Below, one piece after another: positions 9,266 through 17,196 of a stretch of DNA of 64,000 nt (position 1 is its first letter; the number at the start of each line of letters is the position of its first letter). The position numbers and the translations under genes were made by a program. The notes beneath the pieces were generated by a model. The model was not told the origin of the DNA. It saw nothing but the letters and a program-made list of their open reading frames with translations, and did not search any database. Source of the DNA: Pseudomonas sp. Irchel s3h17 (GTDB taxonomy: Bacteria > Pseudomonadota > Gammaproteobacteria > Pseudomonadales > Pseudomonadaceae); assembly GCF_900187505.1 (NCBI RefSeq), contig NZ_FYDL01000011.1, positions 62,001 through 126,000 on the forward strand, read 5' to 3'.

Positions 9266-10126
9266 ATGGAAATGGATTGGGAATCGCTGTTAGACGAACT
9301 GTGGAGTTATGCGGCATCGGATCCTATGGAGCTGGAGACGAAGATCCGTTCGAGCCTGAAAGGCCATTCCTCAGAAGGCCTGCTCCAAGCTATTTCGCTT
9401 CTGATTACTCAGGGGCAACACGCCACAGCCAGAACACTCCTCAGCGAGTTCCTAAAAAACCATCAGGCTGCAGAAGATATCCAGCGCAGGCTTGAACTAA
9501 TCCTTCGTTTCAAAAAACATCGCGCACAGCAGACCCTCTCGATCAAGAGCAAGCAACGCAGCAAAGAGCTGCTCCTCAAAGACGTCAACGGCCTGGTCGC
9601 GTCTGGCAAGTTACAAGCTGCCGAGTCGCTCCTCCTGGATGCAATTGATACGTTTGAAGAGCCTGACTATCTAAACCTGCTAAGTCGCGTTTACATGCTA
9701 CAACGCCGCCCCATAGATGGGGCCAAAGCCATGCAGCGCGCTCTAGTGCTGAGACGCCAACAGCAGGCCTTTGTCGAAATAGCACCTGAAGAGTCGACGG
9801 ATGACCTTCCAACAGCCAGTGACCTGGCTTTCCTCAACGACTCAGCTGAACGCCTAACGACCTTAGAAAGCCCAACACCCCCGATCAACAAGGCGTTGAC
9901 CGAAACAGCCGATGATTCGCTCAACTTCATTCAGCACACGGCATCTCAATACCCCTCGTTGAAAACTGACGGCTGGTGGGAAGGCCAATCAGAATCAACG
10001 CCTTCTGAAGCTCCAATGTGCCTCAGTAAACCTGAAGCCGGTGATGCATCTGATATGGCTTCAGCAGCTACAGACGACTCCACCGAAGAGCACGCGGCTG
10101 AGGATGGAGTACATCCTGGTGCATGA
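9266..10126 (+). CDS. TPR-like helical repeat protein, 3' end probably truncated
   Basis: A protein of about 286 residues, mostly helical, with tetratricopeptide-like pairs (GLLQAISLLITQGQHATARTL; GLVASGKLQAAESLLLDA; LNLLSRVYMLQRRPIDGAKAMQRAL). The last 100 residues are low-complexity and rich in S, T, D, E and A. Start set at ATG 9266 (MEMDWESLLDEL), about 5 nt after CACGGAG; the frame extends upstream to 9203 with unlikely sequence. The final 10 codons overlap, in another frame, sequence coding for a metallopeptidase C terminus, so the natural end seems lost to a deletion with a junction near 10,085-10,103. Such TPR-like genes are known near type I restriction loci with a YgjP-type peptidase gene; that setting is gone here. 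Confidence 0.65.
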   Translation: MEMDWESLLDELWSYAASDPMELETKIRSSLKGHSSEGLLQAISLLITQGQHATARTLLSEFLKNHQAAEDIQRRLELILRFKKHRAQQTLSIKSKQRSKELLLKDVNGLVASGKLQAAESLLLDAIDTFEEPDYLNLLSRVYMLQRRPIDGAKAMQRALVLRRQQQAFVEIAPEESTDDLPTASDLAFLNDSAERLTTLESPTPPINKALTETADDSLNFIQHTASQYPSLKTDGWWEGQSESTPSEAPMCLSKPEAGDASDMASAATDDSTEEHAAEDGVHPGA

Positions 10127-10256
10127 GCTAGCTCACTTACATGAACGCCACCACAACGACCGTTTCACTGCTCTGCTGGATCAGCACCTGTCGCAATGGC
10201 GGTTGCTAAGAGATCAACTCAATAGCTCTCAGCTAGCTGATGAACGATGGCAGTAA
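10101..10256 (+). pseudogene. C-terminal remnant of a YgjP-like (DUF45/M48) metallopeptidase
   Basis: In a frame different from the TPR gene, the sequence codes for MEYILVHELAHLHERHH and then NDRFTALLDQHLSQWRLLR before a stop. This is the HExxH zinc site and C terminus of YgjP-like metallopeptidases. The N-terminal two thirds of the family (about 150-180 residues) is missing, and the segment abuts the 3' end of the TPR gene. It is best read as what is left after a deletion joined two genes. Confidence 0.75.
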
Positions 10257-10270
10257 ATGTGAAATGAAAA

Positions 10271-10304
10271 AGCCCCCGGTAGATCGCATCTCCGGGGGCT
10301 TTTT
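10271..10304. terminator. Rho-independent terminator
   Basis: A 9-bp perfect stem AGCCCCCGG/CCGGGGGCT (10,271-10,279 and 10,292-10,300) with a 12-base loop and T-rich sequence on both strands, just after the metallopeptidase remnant. It could end transcription from both directions. Confidence 0.8.
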
Positions 10305-10384
10305 CTATCTTCAACTCGGGAGAGTAACTTTGGCCGAAACGCTTTTCTTTGACCGAAAGGGCAAATAACTTTGCCCGCCTACAG

Positions 10385-10440
10385 CAGCCAAGCAGCCAAG
10401 CAGCCAAGCAGCCAAGCAGCCAAGCAGCCAAGCAGCCAAG
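10385..10440. repeat. Seven tandem copies of an 8-bp repeat CAGCCAAG
   Basis: Seven perfect head-to-tail copies of CAGCCAAG, followed by a degenerate CAAGG. The array is in the intergenic region between a terminator and the 3' end of the HAD gene. Perfect identity suggests recent slippage expansion. Read as protein it gives leucine/glycine-rich frames, but no real gene covers it. Confidence 0.95.
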
Positions 10441-10542
10441 CAAGGATGCGATTTGTTTCGATGAAACCGCAAGCGTGTCCCATTAGGTCGCCCATCAAAT
10501 CATTGGAGACGGACCCCGAGCCGGACATGCGTTGTTGCTTGG

Positions 10543-11055
10543 CTACCCTTGGAATGAACACATTTCCCCCAGACGTCTTTGAAACTCTGTTTGGGTCTGG
10601 GCGGAGCTGAGCCCAAGGTCGGGTACGCAGGCAATGAGATGTTGCGCTGACCCCTCTGCCCATCCTTTTACATCGTCATCTAGGGCGACCCAGTGCCGAA
10701 GCTGTGAGCGGGCAGCGTAGCGGCAGATCTGGTCGTATCTTGTCCTCCCGTCCCATTGGTCTTCATCCACCCAGCCTTTGGCCATCGAGCTATGCCACGT
10801 GGCACCGATAACTCGCTCTCGCAGCTCGAGAGGTAGAAAGCCAATTGCTCGCTTATAGCCAAGATGTCGGACCCAACTAGTGCTCAATACCAACGAGATC
10901 ATTGGAAAATCGTCGAGTAGGTTGGCAAGAATCGGCGCCCACATAAAAAGCGTACTTTCGGCTTTCAGTGTCGGCCCTTGGCGTGACAAGTAGACGGCGT
11001 CGGGGTGTAAGACGCCATCAAAATCAAGGAAAAGGATGTGCGTATTTCTCTGCAC
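10543..11055 (-). CDS. HAD-fold phosphatase-like protein (HAD_SAK type)
   Basis: A 170-residue protein with the HAD nucleophile motif LFLDFDGVLHPD (Asp11, Asp13), a serine/threonine strand SLVLSTSWVRH for motif II and an acidic VALDDDVKGW for motif IV. It resembles the stand-alone HAD domains related to those of the Swiss-army-knife RNA repair proteins, often found in islands and phages. It starts with GTG 11,055, with GGGAG about 9 bases upstream. Substrate unknown. It is transcribed towards the tandem repeat, and divergently from the sirtuin gene 217 bases away. Confidence 0.75.
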   Translation of the reverse strand: MQRNTHILFLDFDGVLHPDAVYLSRQGPTLKAESTLFMWAPILANLLDDFPMISLVLSTSWVRHLGYKRAIGFLPLELRERVIGATWHSSMAKGWVDEDQWDGRTRYDQICRYAARSQLRHWVALDDDVKGWAEGSAQHLIACVPDLGLSSAQTQTEFQRRLGEMCSFQG

Positions 11056-11272
11056 CGAGGTTTCTCCCGTAAATGGCCCTCACCAAATGGCTTGAGCCCG
11101 ATGGGTCATGGCGTGTTCTCCACTCACTTTGCCTTCTCCAGTCGTTTCTGTGGGAGGGGAGTTATTGCCCAAAGCATATGAGATAGGGTATTAACGAAAA
11201 GCTTAGGAGCCGCGCCATAAGCTCAATAATACTCAACGAAGGCTCCCTGAAAGGCAAAAGACGATTGGTACC

Positions 11273-12055
11273 ATGACTGTCATAGAGCAAGCTGTAGACG
11301 TACTACAGAAGGCCAAGAAGGTGGTCTTTTTCACTGGCGCCGGTATCTCCGCCGATAGCGGTATCCCCACGTACCGCGAAAAACTTTCTGGAATCTGGGC
11401 AGGTTACGATCCGAGGGATTTAGAGACAGCCAAGGCCTTTCGGGAAAACCCTGCATTGGTATGGGGATGGTATCTGTGGCGGCGGCTCCGAGTCACTCAA
11501 GCAGAGCCAAATGCCGCACATCTCGTGATACCTCGCTTGGCTAACTCACTGCGCAAAGTTTCTGTTATCACCCAGAATATTGACGACCTCCATGAGCGAG
11601 CAGGCTCGTTAAATGTGGTTCATTTGCATGGCAGTTTGGCAATGCCCAAATGCTTCGCCTGCCATCGGTCTGCGGTTGTCTCACCTAATCAATCCCCAAT
11701 GCCGGATGAAGGCGCTCTGATCGAACCTCCTAGGTGCCAGCGTTGTAATGGCAAAATGCGTCCTGCTGTTGTCTGGTACGGAGAGGATTTGCCACCCCGG
11801 GCTTGGAAGGCCGCAGTGCTCCTGGTGAAGGATTGCGATCTTCTAATCTCAGTCGGCACCTCTGGGATCGTCATGCCTGCCGCAGGCCTTCCGGACCTCG
11901 CGTTGGCATCTGGAGCTTCAGTCATTCATGTGAATAAGGCTGACGTCGCAATGGGTGAACAGAAGGAATTCATGCTGATGGGGGCTGCCGCCGAAGTACT
12001 GCCGATGCTGCTCGAAAGGATAGAGACGGGTAAGCCCAGGGGACTTGAGCGTTGA
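11273..12055 (+). CDS. SIR2-family NAD-dependent protein deacylase, class III-like
   Basis: A 260-residue sirtuin that uses NAD to remove acyl groups from lysine. Visible motifs: GAGISADSGIPTYRE (residues 22-35), TQNIDDLHERAG (100-111), catalytic His119 in HLHG, four zinc cysteines (C127, C130, C155, C158) and GTSG. Tyr67 and Arg70 in WYLWR fit the YxxR pair that makes SIRT5/CobB-type enzymes prefer succinyl- or malonyl-lysine. The length is that of a complete, single-domain enzyme. It is placed in transposon cargo beside tniQ rather than in the core genome. SIR2 domains also occur in anti-phage systems, but those are usually fused to or paired with another effector gene, which I do not see here. 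Confidence 0.85.
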   Translation: MTVIEQAVDVLQKAKKVVFFTGAGISADSGIPTYREKLSGIWAGYDPRDLETAKAFRENPALVWGWYLWRRLRVTQAEPNAAHLVIPRLANSLRKVSVITQNIDDLHERAGSLNVVHLHGSLAMPKCFACHRSAVVSPNQSPMPDEGALIEPPRCQRCNGKMRPAVVWYGEDLPPRAWKAAVLLVKDCDLLISVGTSGIVMPAAGLPDLALASGASVIHVNKADVAMGEQKEFMLMGAAAEVLPMLLERIETGKPRGLER

Positions 12056-12069
12056 AACTGCGTTTCGAG

Positions 12070-12120
12070 CACGCCTTTCTGATCTGCCCATTGGACCACT
12101 ACAGGCGTCAGAAAGGCGTG
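12070..12120. repeat. 13-bp perfect inverted repeat downstream of the sirtuin gene
   Basis: Arms CACGCCTTTCTGA (12,070-12,082) and TCAGAAAGGCGTG (12,108-12,120) are perfect complements separated by 25 bases. It starts 15 bases after the sirtuin stop. There is no T-run on the plus strand after it, so it is not a standard terminator. Confidence 0.8.
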
Positions 12121-12376
12121 TTTGCCGGACGCTTACCGTTTAACCACGCAAGGTGTTTTGGCGGACGTTCGAATTTATAGGGAATTATAGAGCGATTATA
12201 GAGCGACTCTGGCGCTGGCGCCCTAGGCTTACCCATAGCACCTAATCTGCCCCTTCGTGAAATCAGTCCCGCCCCGGCTTCGCCTTAAGGGGACCGTACG
12301 AGAGTCATGAGGAATCAGTCTGGGTCACCGACATACCAGCGCGAAGGGCAGGCCTATGTCGGCGACAACACGCTTA
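12121..12376. other. Intergenic region with an 11-bp tandem duplication
   Basis: Between the sirtuin and the convergent tniQ gene. It holds two adjacent perfect copies of ATTATAGAGCG (12,184-12,205). I see no gene or clear tniQ terminator here. Confidence 0.6.
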
Positions 12377-14218
12377 CTACAGTAAGTCGCAAACCTTAGC
12401 TGTCGAGGTAAGATAAGCTGCCAGTTTCTTGCTCCGCCGCCATACATACTGCCGGCAATATGCATCTAAGAGAGAAGGACCAACGACAGGAAGAAATCCC
12501 ACTTTCCGCAATTGAAATAGAGCGTTTATTACAGAAATCCCCAGTATCTGCGCGACTTCCGGGGCCAGAATATAGTTTCGTTTAAAGTGTTGTATTGCTC
12601 CGAGGGATACAACATGTGCTGGCCGCCTAAAGCATTGAACCATTTCGCTACGAAGTCGACCAAGACGCACAAGGGTGTAAGACACTTCTTCCTTCACACC
12701 CAGCATCTTCGCTGCTTCAGTAACAGACATCCCCTTTGCCTGCGATGAGGTAGAACGTGTGATTTGTTTACGCTGAAGTTCGTTCGGGCTAACTAGCCAC
12801 TTACCAACATTTAAAGCCTCTGACTCTGCTCTACAAAACACAGGCATCTCCCCAGACTGAATCGCCATTACTAACTCTGTTAGACCGCCAGATGTAGGCA
12901 GATAGTGCTTCGCGACCTGCGATATCGTTATGAAGTCATCGCTAGGAGTGGACAAAAATTGTACAGGTGCAAGAGAAACTATCGAGGCATAGTCGACCAA
13001 CCATTTTTCACCAGCATGCGGAGAGCCACCAACGATTTTTAGTATCCCGGCTTTTATTAACTGCTCAATACGCTTTCTACTGAGGTAAAGCAAACGAGAC
13101 GTTTCCCGCAAGTTGAGAGGCTCATGTGCTACTGAACAGAGCCTACGGGCCTCTTCAATATCAACCACTGCGACAGTTTTACCACAGGAGTAACTAAACT
13201 CTCGAGCATCGAGTTCACCGGACAAATGCATCCTTCGGAGAAAGTTTTCGGGAAGACCGGTTATTTGCGCTGCCTTGTTGTATGGAAGCCAGCGATGCTC
13301 AAGTAATGTACACTCGCTTAACCTTCGGTTCCTCATAGCCAACGGACCTTCCCAATTTTGAATAACGTACCTTTCGAACTCACTACGAATAAAATCGTAG
13401 CATCGGTCGGTCAACGATAAATAAACATCGTTATAGATTCGCCCAAATGCAGAACCTAACCTCCAGGAAAGATTGGACGCCCTAAGCTCCATCAGATCGG
13501 TGAGCAAGCCATGAAAGGTTTGGGGCCAGCCCAATAGAACCTGACCAGCTGCTATGGCTAGGTCAGGAACTACGTTTCTAGACGCCATTGATGCGACCGT
13601 CATATTCATAAAATATTTACAACTTAACGCTCTCACACCGAAGCGAACGGCTAAAAAGTGAAACTGCTCGTATGTTAGTGAATCGAGACCAGCTGAATTA
13701 CTAGTAATCCCTAGCCTTAGGCGTTTTTCAAGTTCGACCGAAATCCAGAATTTCGACTTATCGACTGCCGTGGCTGGTGTATATGCTTTAAGAGATGGAT
13801 ATCCACAGTTATCACAGCTCTTCGTGACCAGTATTTTTTGAGTAGATTTCGCTTGGCACCCGGGGCATTCATATAGAAGCTCTACCTTATGGACTGTACA
13901 AGTCGTATACAGGGTAAGGTCCCATAATTCACGCCAATAAAAACCAGCAGCCAAACAAACTTGACAATACTTTACATTAGCTAACGACCAGACCTTCTGA
14001 TTATTGAATTTAGGTGTTCTGATTTCTGTGACCACATCATGCCAGCTTACGGGCCTAACATCCTCATTCAGCCATTCGTGCACTTGTTCATCTGTAAGCT
14101 CTTTGAATAATTTGACAAGCTCACCATTCCAAAGACCGTTACAATTCCCTAAGCGATACAGGTAACCTAACAAACTCTCATCGCGCTCTGGTGTAGGATT
14201 TATCAATAGACCAAACAT
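12377..14218 (-). CDS. tniQ: TniQ/TnsD-family target-selection protein
   Basis: A 613-residue protein. The start MFGLLINPTPERDESLLGYLYRL is the classical TniQ N terminus, so ATG 14,218 (after AAAGGAA, about 10 nt) is preferred to the frame start at 14,248. Zinc-finger pairs follow: C85/C88, C107/H110, C118/C121, C135/C138. The C-terminal half (about 311-595) appears to hold five consecutive helix-turn-helix-like units of about 50-60 residues, each with an alanine/leucine-rich helix, a G-centred turn and a later V/I strand. TniQ/TnsD proteins bind the attachment site and recruit TnsC. With the element beside gyrB, I infer that this C-terminal part reads gyrB sequence. Last gene of the tns operon; 84 bases after tnsC. 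Confidence 0.9.
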   Translation of the reverse strand: MFGLLINPTPERDESLLGYLYRLGNCNGLWNGELVKLFKELTDEQVHEWLNEDVRPVSWHDVVTEIRTPKFNNQKVWSLANVKYCQVCLAAGFYWRELWDLTLYTTCTVHKVELLYECPGCQAKSTQKILVTKSCDNCGYPSLKAYTPATAVDKSKFWISVELEKRLRLGITSNSAGLDSLTYEQFHFLAVRFGVRALSCKYFMNMTVASMASRNVVPDLAIAAGQVLLGWPQTFHGLLTDLMELRASNLSWRLGSAFGRIYNDVYLSLTDRCYDFIRSEFERYVIQNWEGPLAMRNRRLSECTLLEHRWLPYNKAAQITGLPENFLRRMHLSGELDAREFSYSCGKTVAVVDIEEARRLCSVAHEPLNLRETSRLLYLSRKRIEQLIKAGILKIVGGSPHAGEKWLVDYASIVSLAPVQFLSTPSDDFITISQVAKHYLPTSGGLTELVMAIQSGEMPVFCRAESEALNVGKWLVSPNELQRKQITRSTSSQAKGMSVTEAAKMLGVKEEVSYTLVRLGRLRSEMVQCFRRPAHVVSLGAIQHFKRNYILAPEVAQILGISVINALFQLRKVGFLPVVGPSLLDAYCRQYVWRRSKKLAAYLTSTAKVCDLL

Positions 14219-14302
14219 CAAACTGATTCCTTTTAGAACGTATTGCAACTAAAGGTATTCAATATTAAATACCCGGCAATAATCGCCGGGTATTGATTGG
14301 AC

Positions 14303-15244
14303 TCAAGCCGCAATAATGTCAAAGTTCTCGAATGGTTCACGATCTCTAATTAAAGGTTTGAAGTCGAATGCATCACTGAATGGATTGCGCTCATCAGGTG
14401 CAGCGCTCCAGACCTCGTCCTTAAACGCCTCAGAAAGTATCCCAAGGTTGATGCCTTCAGCATTTCGATGCTGGACCAGCCAAACAGAGCGATCTATAAC
14501 TTTAATCAAATAGTCAATCAAGCCAAATGACGCTAGATAGAAACGGCGGATCATTTCCTTATCTGAAAAACTAATGGACTCCACCGGCAGCAATTCACGA
14601 ATACCCCGGAGCAGCGTCGCGAACTGGGTCCAACAGGCTTCCGTCAGCATGAACCGATTGTAATCAACCGTGGCAGAGAATCTTCGTCGTAACTGCTCGT
14701 TCGCCCAGAGCAGGCCTTCAGTCCGCTTCAGGCCAACGAGGACGAACGTAATGCTGGTTTCGTTCATCAGACTCTTGATCCAATCTGCCGCCTCGTACGC
14801 AGCATTGCGCTTGTAATCCACGAGATGCTGCGCTTCGTCTAAAACGACTACTTCAACACCGAGGTTGCTTAAAAGTAGAATAATCCTCGCAAATTTCGTT
14901 TCTGCAGAGTGGCTACGCGAGTCCGCGTAAGGATCTTTCATCGCAGTCAGCATGGCCGTTGCCAGGTTCTTTTTGGTTGGAGAGGAAGGAATTTCCACTA
15001 TGAGCACAGCTCGATGGCCCGCCACGTTTTTTTCTGTAGACTCCAACTCCCTGACATACTCTTTGATCAATGTGCTTTTCCCCACACCGCTTGGCCCTTG
15101 TATAACAAGTCCCTTGCTGGTACCTGTGCGACGTGTGTCTCCATGGACTTCCATCAATCTGGTCAGGGCTCGCTCCGCTTGCGGGCTAAAAATGAAGTGA
15201 TGGCGCAGGGAAAATGGGGTTCGATTTTCCTCGTAGTTACTCAT
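14303..15244 (-). CDS. tnsC: TnsC/TniB-like AAA+ transposition regulator
   Basis: A 313-residue AAA+ ATPase with Walker A GPSGVGKST (50-58) and Walker B VVVLDEAQH (132-140). TnsC proteins form rings on target DNA and link the target selector (TniQ) to the TnsA/TnsB transposase. It is much shorter than Tn7 TnsC (555 residues) and close in size to TniB of Tn5053-type elements, lacking long N- and C-terminal extensions. The start ATG overlaps the tnsB stop by 4 nt (ATGA), so it is coupled to tnsB. Confidence 0.9.
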   Translation of the reverse strand: MSNYEENRTPFSLRHHFIFSPQAERALTRLMEVHGDTRRTGTSKGLVIQGPSGVGKSTLIKEYVRELESTEKNVAGHRAVLIVEIPSSPTKKNLATAMLTAMKDPYADSRSHSAETKFARIILLLSNLGVEVVVLDEAQHLVDYKRNAAYEAADWIKSLMNETSITFVLVGLKRTEGLLWANEQLRRRFSATVDYNRFMLTEACWTQFATLLRGIRELLPVESISFSDKEMIRRFYLASFGLIDYLIKVIDRSVWLVQHRNAEGINLGILSEAFKDEVWSAAPDERNPFSDAFDFKPLIRDREPFENFDIIAA

Positions 15245-17196
15245 GATTTAGGCCCCCCGCTTGGGTGACGATGAATAACCTTGAATGGTATGGCGATATC
15301 GGTTGTAAGCGGCATGTCCAACCAGTCCATTCCGGTAGAAGCGATTGGAGACTTAGCGGCAGGGACCTTCCAGCCGTTTTTATCTAACTTGGCGCGGGCT
15401 ACTGCCCGCCGTTTCCGCAATATCTGAGAACGACGCGCCTCTTCGACATCTTCTGTCAAATCGCGATAGCATTGATGAACCTGTTCGAAGCTAGGATTAT
15501 TGCTGCCGCTATCTTGAAGCGCTTTTTCGGCAGCTTTCCATAGTTCACGACTCAGCCCAAGCATGCGCTTGTCTTTAATAGGTACCTGTAAAAATACATT
15601 TCTGAAACGGTCGTGCACCCAAACATGGCCGAGCTCGTCACGATATCGAACACTGATTTTTTCCTTCGGTGTCATCCGCATCCTCAACTCGGCAAGTTCA
15701 GGCGAATGGTAGCCGTGACCACCTACTTCAATACCGTAATGATGTACCGTCACCGAACTTCGGCGCGCGAGAATACATTCAAGCGCATCAGGATCAACGG
15801 GCAGCCTGATCAGGCGGTCCGCCTCTACGGAAGCCCACATTTGTGCAGGGGTCCTTTTTTTAAGAGCTCGGTGGGGAGTTTGATGGTATCCATCGACAAT
15901 CCATTTCACGACGCAGCCTTCGAGCTGAGCCAGCGTGAAACACGCATGCTTCTCTGATTTGTAATCTCCCTTCTCCTGGATATTGGAAAATGTCGTTCCA
16001 GGCAGGTTATGAATCAATCCAAGGTTCTGAGTGCGGAAAAATCTCTCGACCGAACCTTTCATCTCTGGACCTCTAGACCGAGGGTACATAATTTCGATGC
16101 CGAGCTCGTTGAATCCAGCGATCAAATCGTCTGCATGGAATTCGGCCGCGTTGTCAGGAACGACTCGGGCGGGCAGTCCATGAGCCCGCCACTCGTTCTG
16201 TACCTTAGGAAAGCGTTTTAAAAAATCCGCCTTAGGACGAATGGAGCGTTCGATTACGCGAAGAACGGTCTCAGTGTTAGGTGCAGATAGATGAATTAGG
16301 TAGCCCATGATCATGCGGGAAAACTTATCCAGTACGACGGTGATGTAAGGACGCCCAATAATTAATCCAGTTTCTTCGTCCACCAGCAGCACATCCAACA
16401 GTGTATGGTCGATTTCCCATCGATCAAGAATGTTGGAAACTACGAGTACCTCGCCCGCAACTCGGTATTTATTTTTCGCAGCGTGCTTACCTAGACGATG
16501 TACATCAACCTCGTAAGGGTCGAGCTTGGCAAGGTACCTACGAACAGTCATACCGCACGGTTTTTTTAGTTGATGAGAGGAAAGACGCGTAGCGTTTTTT
16601 TCATCAATACGATCTAGATATTCGGCGACTACTATTGATATTTTGTGGCGTTCGGGCTGAAGGTATACCTCCTCTATGACACCTTGTAATATTTCTTCTA
16701 ACTCTCCAGAGATTACATTGACCCTTCCTTTATCTGAATGTTTTGGTACTAACTTTACAACGTTTCCACCTACAAACCTTGAGTACCATCTTCTAATGGT
16801 AGAAATAGAGGGTACACATACCTCCTCTAGTTTTTTTGCTACCTCTTTTAATTTATCTCGCAAAATATCTATATTTGGTAGCATTGTCTGGCCCTCCATT
16901 ACGCCTTCTAAATACGTACGACGACGTAAGGCTTCTTTACTATGTTTAGATGGGAAACAAGTAAGATCCGGGGCTACGTTCCTCACAAATGGAACCTCCC
17001 CAAGATAAGGTTGGTCTGTGCATATTTCGATCTCTCGCCGCTCATAACCGAGATAAAATTCGCGTTCGGTTAACGTAGTTGGCTCTCCGAGTTGATCAAC
17101 GAAAAGCAGGCGTCTGTCGATAAGCCACCGCTGAAGTGACATCGTTGTACCGTGGATAACAACAACTAATTTCACCTTAAGCGAAAATGTCTGCAT
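15241..17196 (-). CDS. tnsB: TnsB/TniA-like DDE transposase
   Basis: A 651-residue transposase of the TnsB/MuA family. The RNase H-fold triad is visible: Asp263 (WEIDHT), Asp348 (VVPDNAAEF) and Glu384 (KGSVERFFRTQ). The N-terminal 240 residues hold helix-turn-helix DNA-binding segments that would bind the element ends, and the C-terminal part is the beta-barrel and TnsC-contact region. TnsB cuts the 3' ends and joins them to target. Start ATG 17,196 has AGGAGGA about 6 nt upstream and lies inside the end of tnsA (20-base overlap). Confidence 0.92.
   Translation of the reverse strand: MQTFSLKVKLVVVIHGTTMSLQRWLIDRRLLFVDQLGEPTTLTEREFYLGYERREIEICTDQPYLGEVPFVRNVAPDLTCFPSKHSKEALRRRTYLEGVMEGQTMLPNIDILRDKLKEVAKKLEEVCVPSISTIRRWYSRFVGGNVVKLVPKHSDKGRVNVISGELEEILQGVIEEVYLQPERHKISIVVAEYLDRIDEKNATRLSSHQLKKPCGMTVRRYLAKLDPYEVDVHRLGKHAAKNKYRVAGEVLVVSNILDRWEIDHTLLDVLLVDEETGLIIGRPYITVVLDKFSRMIMGYLIHLSAPNTETVLRVIERSIRPKADFLKRFPKVQNEWRAHGLPARVVPDNAAEFHADDLIAGFNELGIEIMYPRSRGPEMKGSVERFFRTQNLGLIHNLPGTTFSNIQEKGDYKSEKHACFTLAQLEGCVVKWIVDGYHQTPHRALKKRTPAQMWASVEADRLIRLPVDPDALECILARRSSVTVHHYGIEVGGHGYHSPELAELRMRMTPKEKISVRYRDELGHVWVHDRFRNVFLQVPIKDKRMLGLSRELWKAAEKALQDSGSNNPSFEQVHQCYRDLTEDVEEARRSQILRKRRAVARAKLDKNGWKVPAAKSPIASTGMDWLDMPLTTDIAIPFKVIHRHPSGGPKS

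Noticed and set aside
10379..10663. Leucine/tryptophan-rich peptides read through the octamer array
   Set aside because: Frames stay open only because the 8-bp repeat lacks stops; no start signal.
12070..12120. The 13-bp inverted repeat as a terminator of the sirtuin gene
   Set aside because: Long 25-base loop and no T-run on the plus strand after the second arm.
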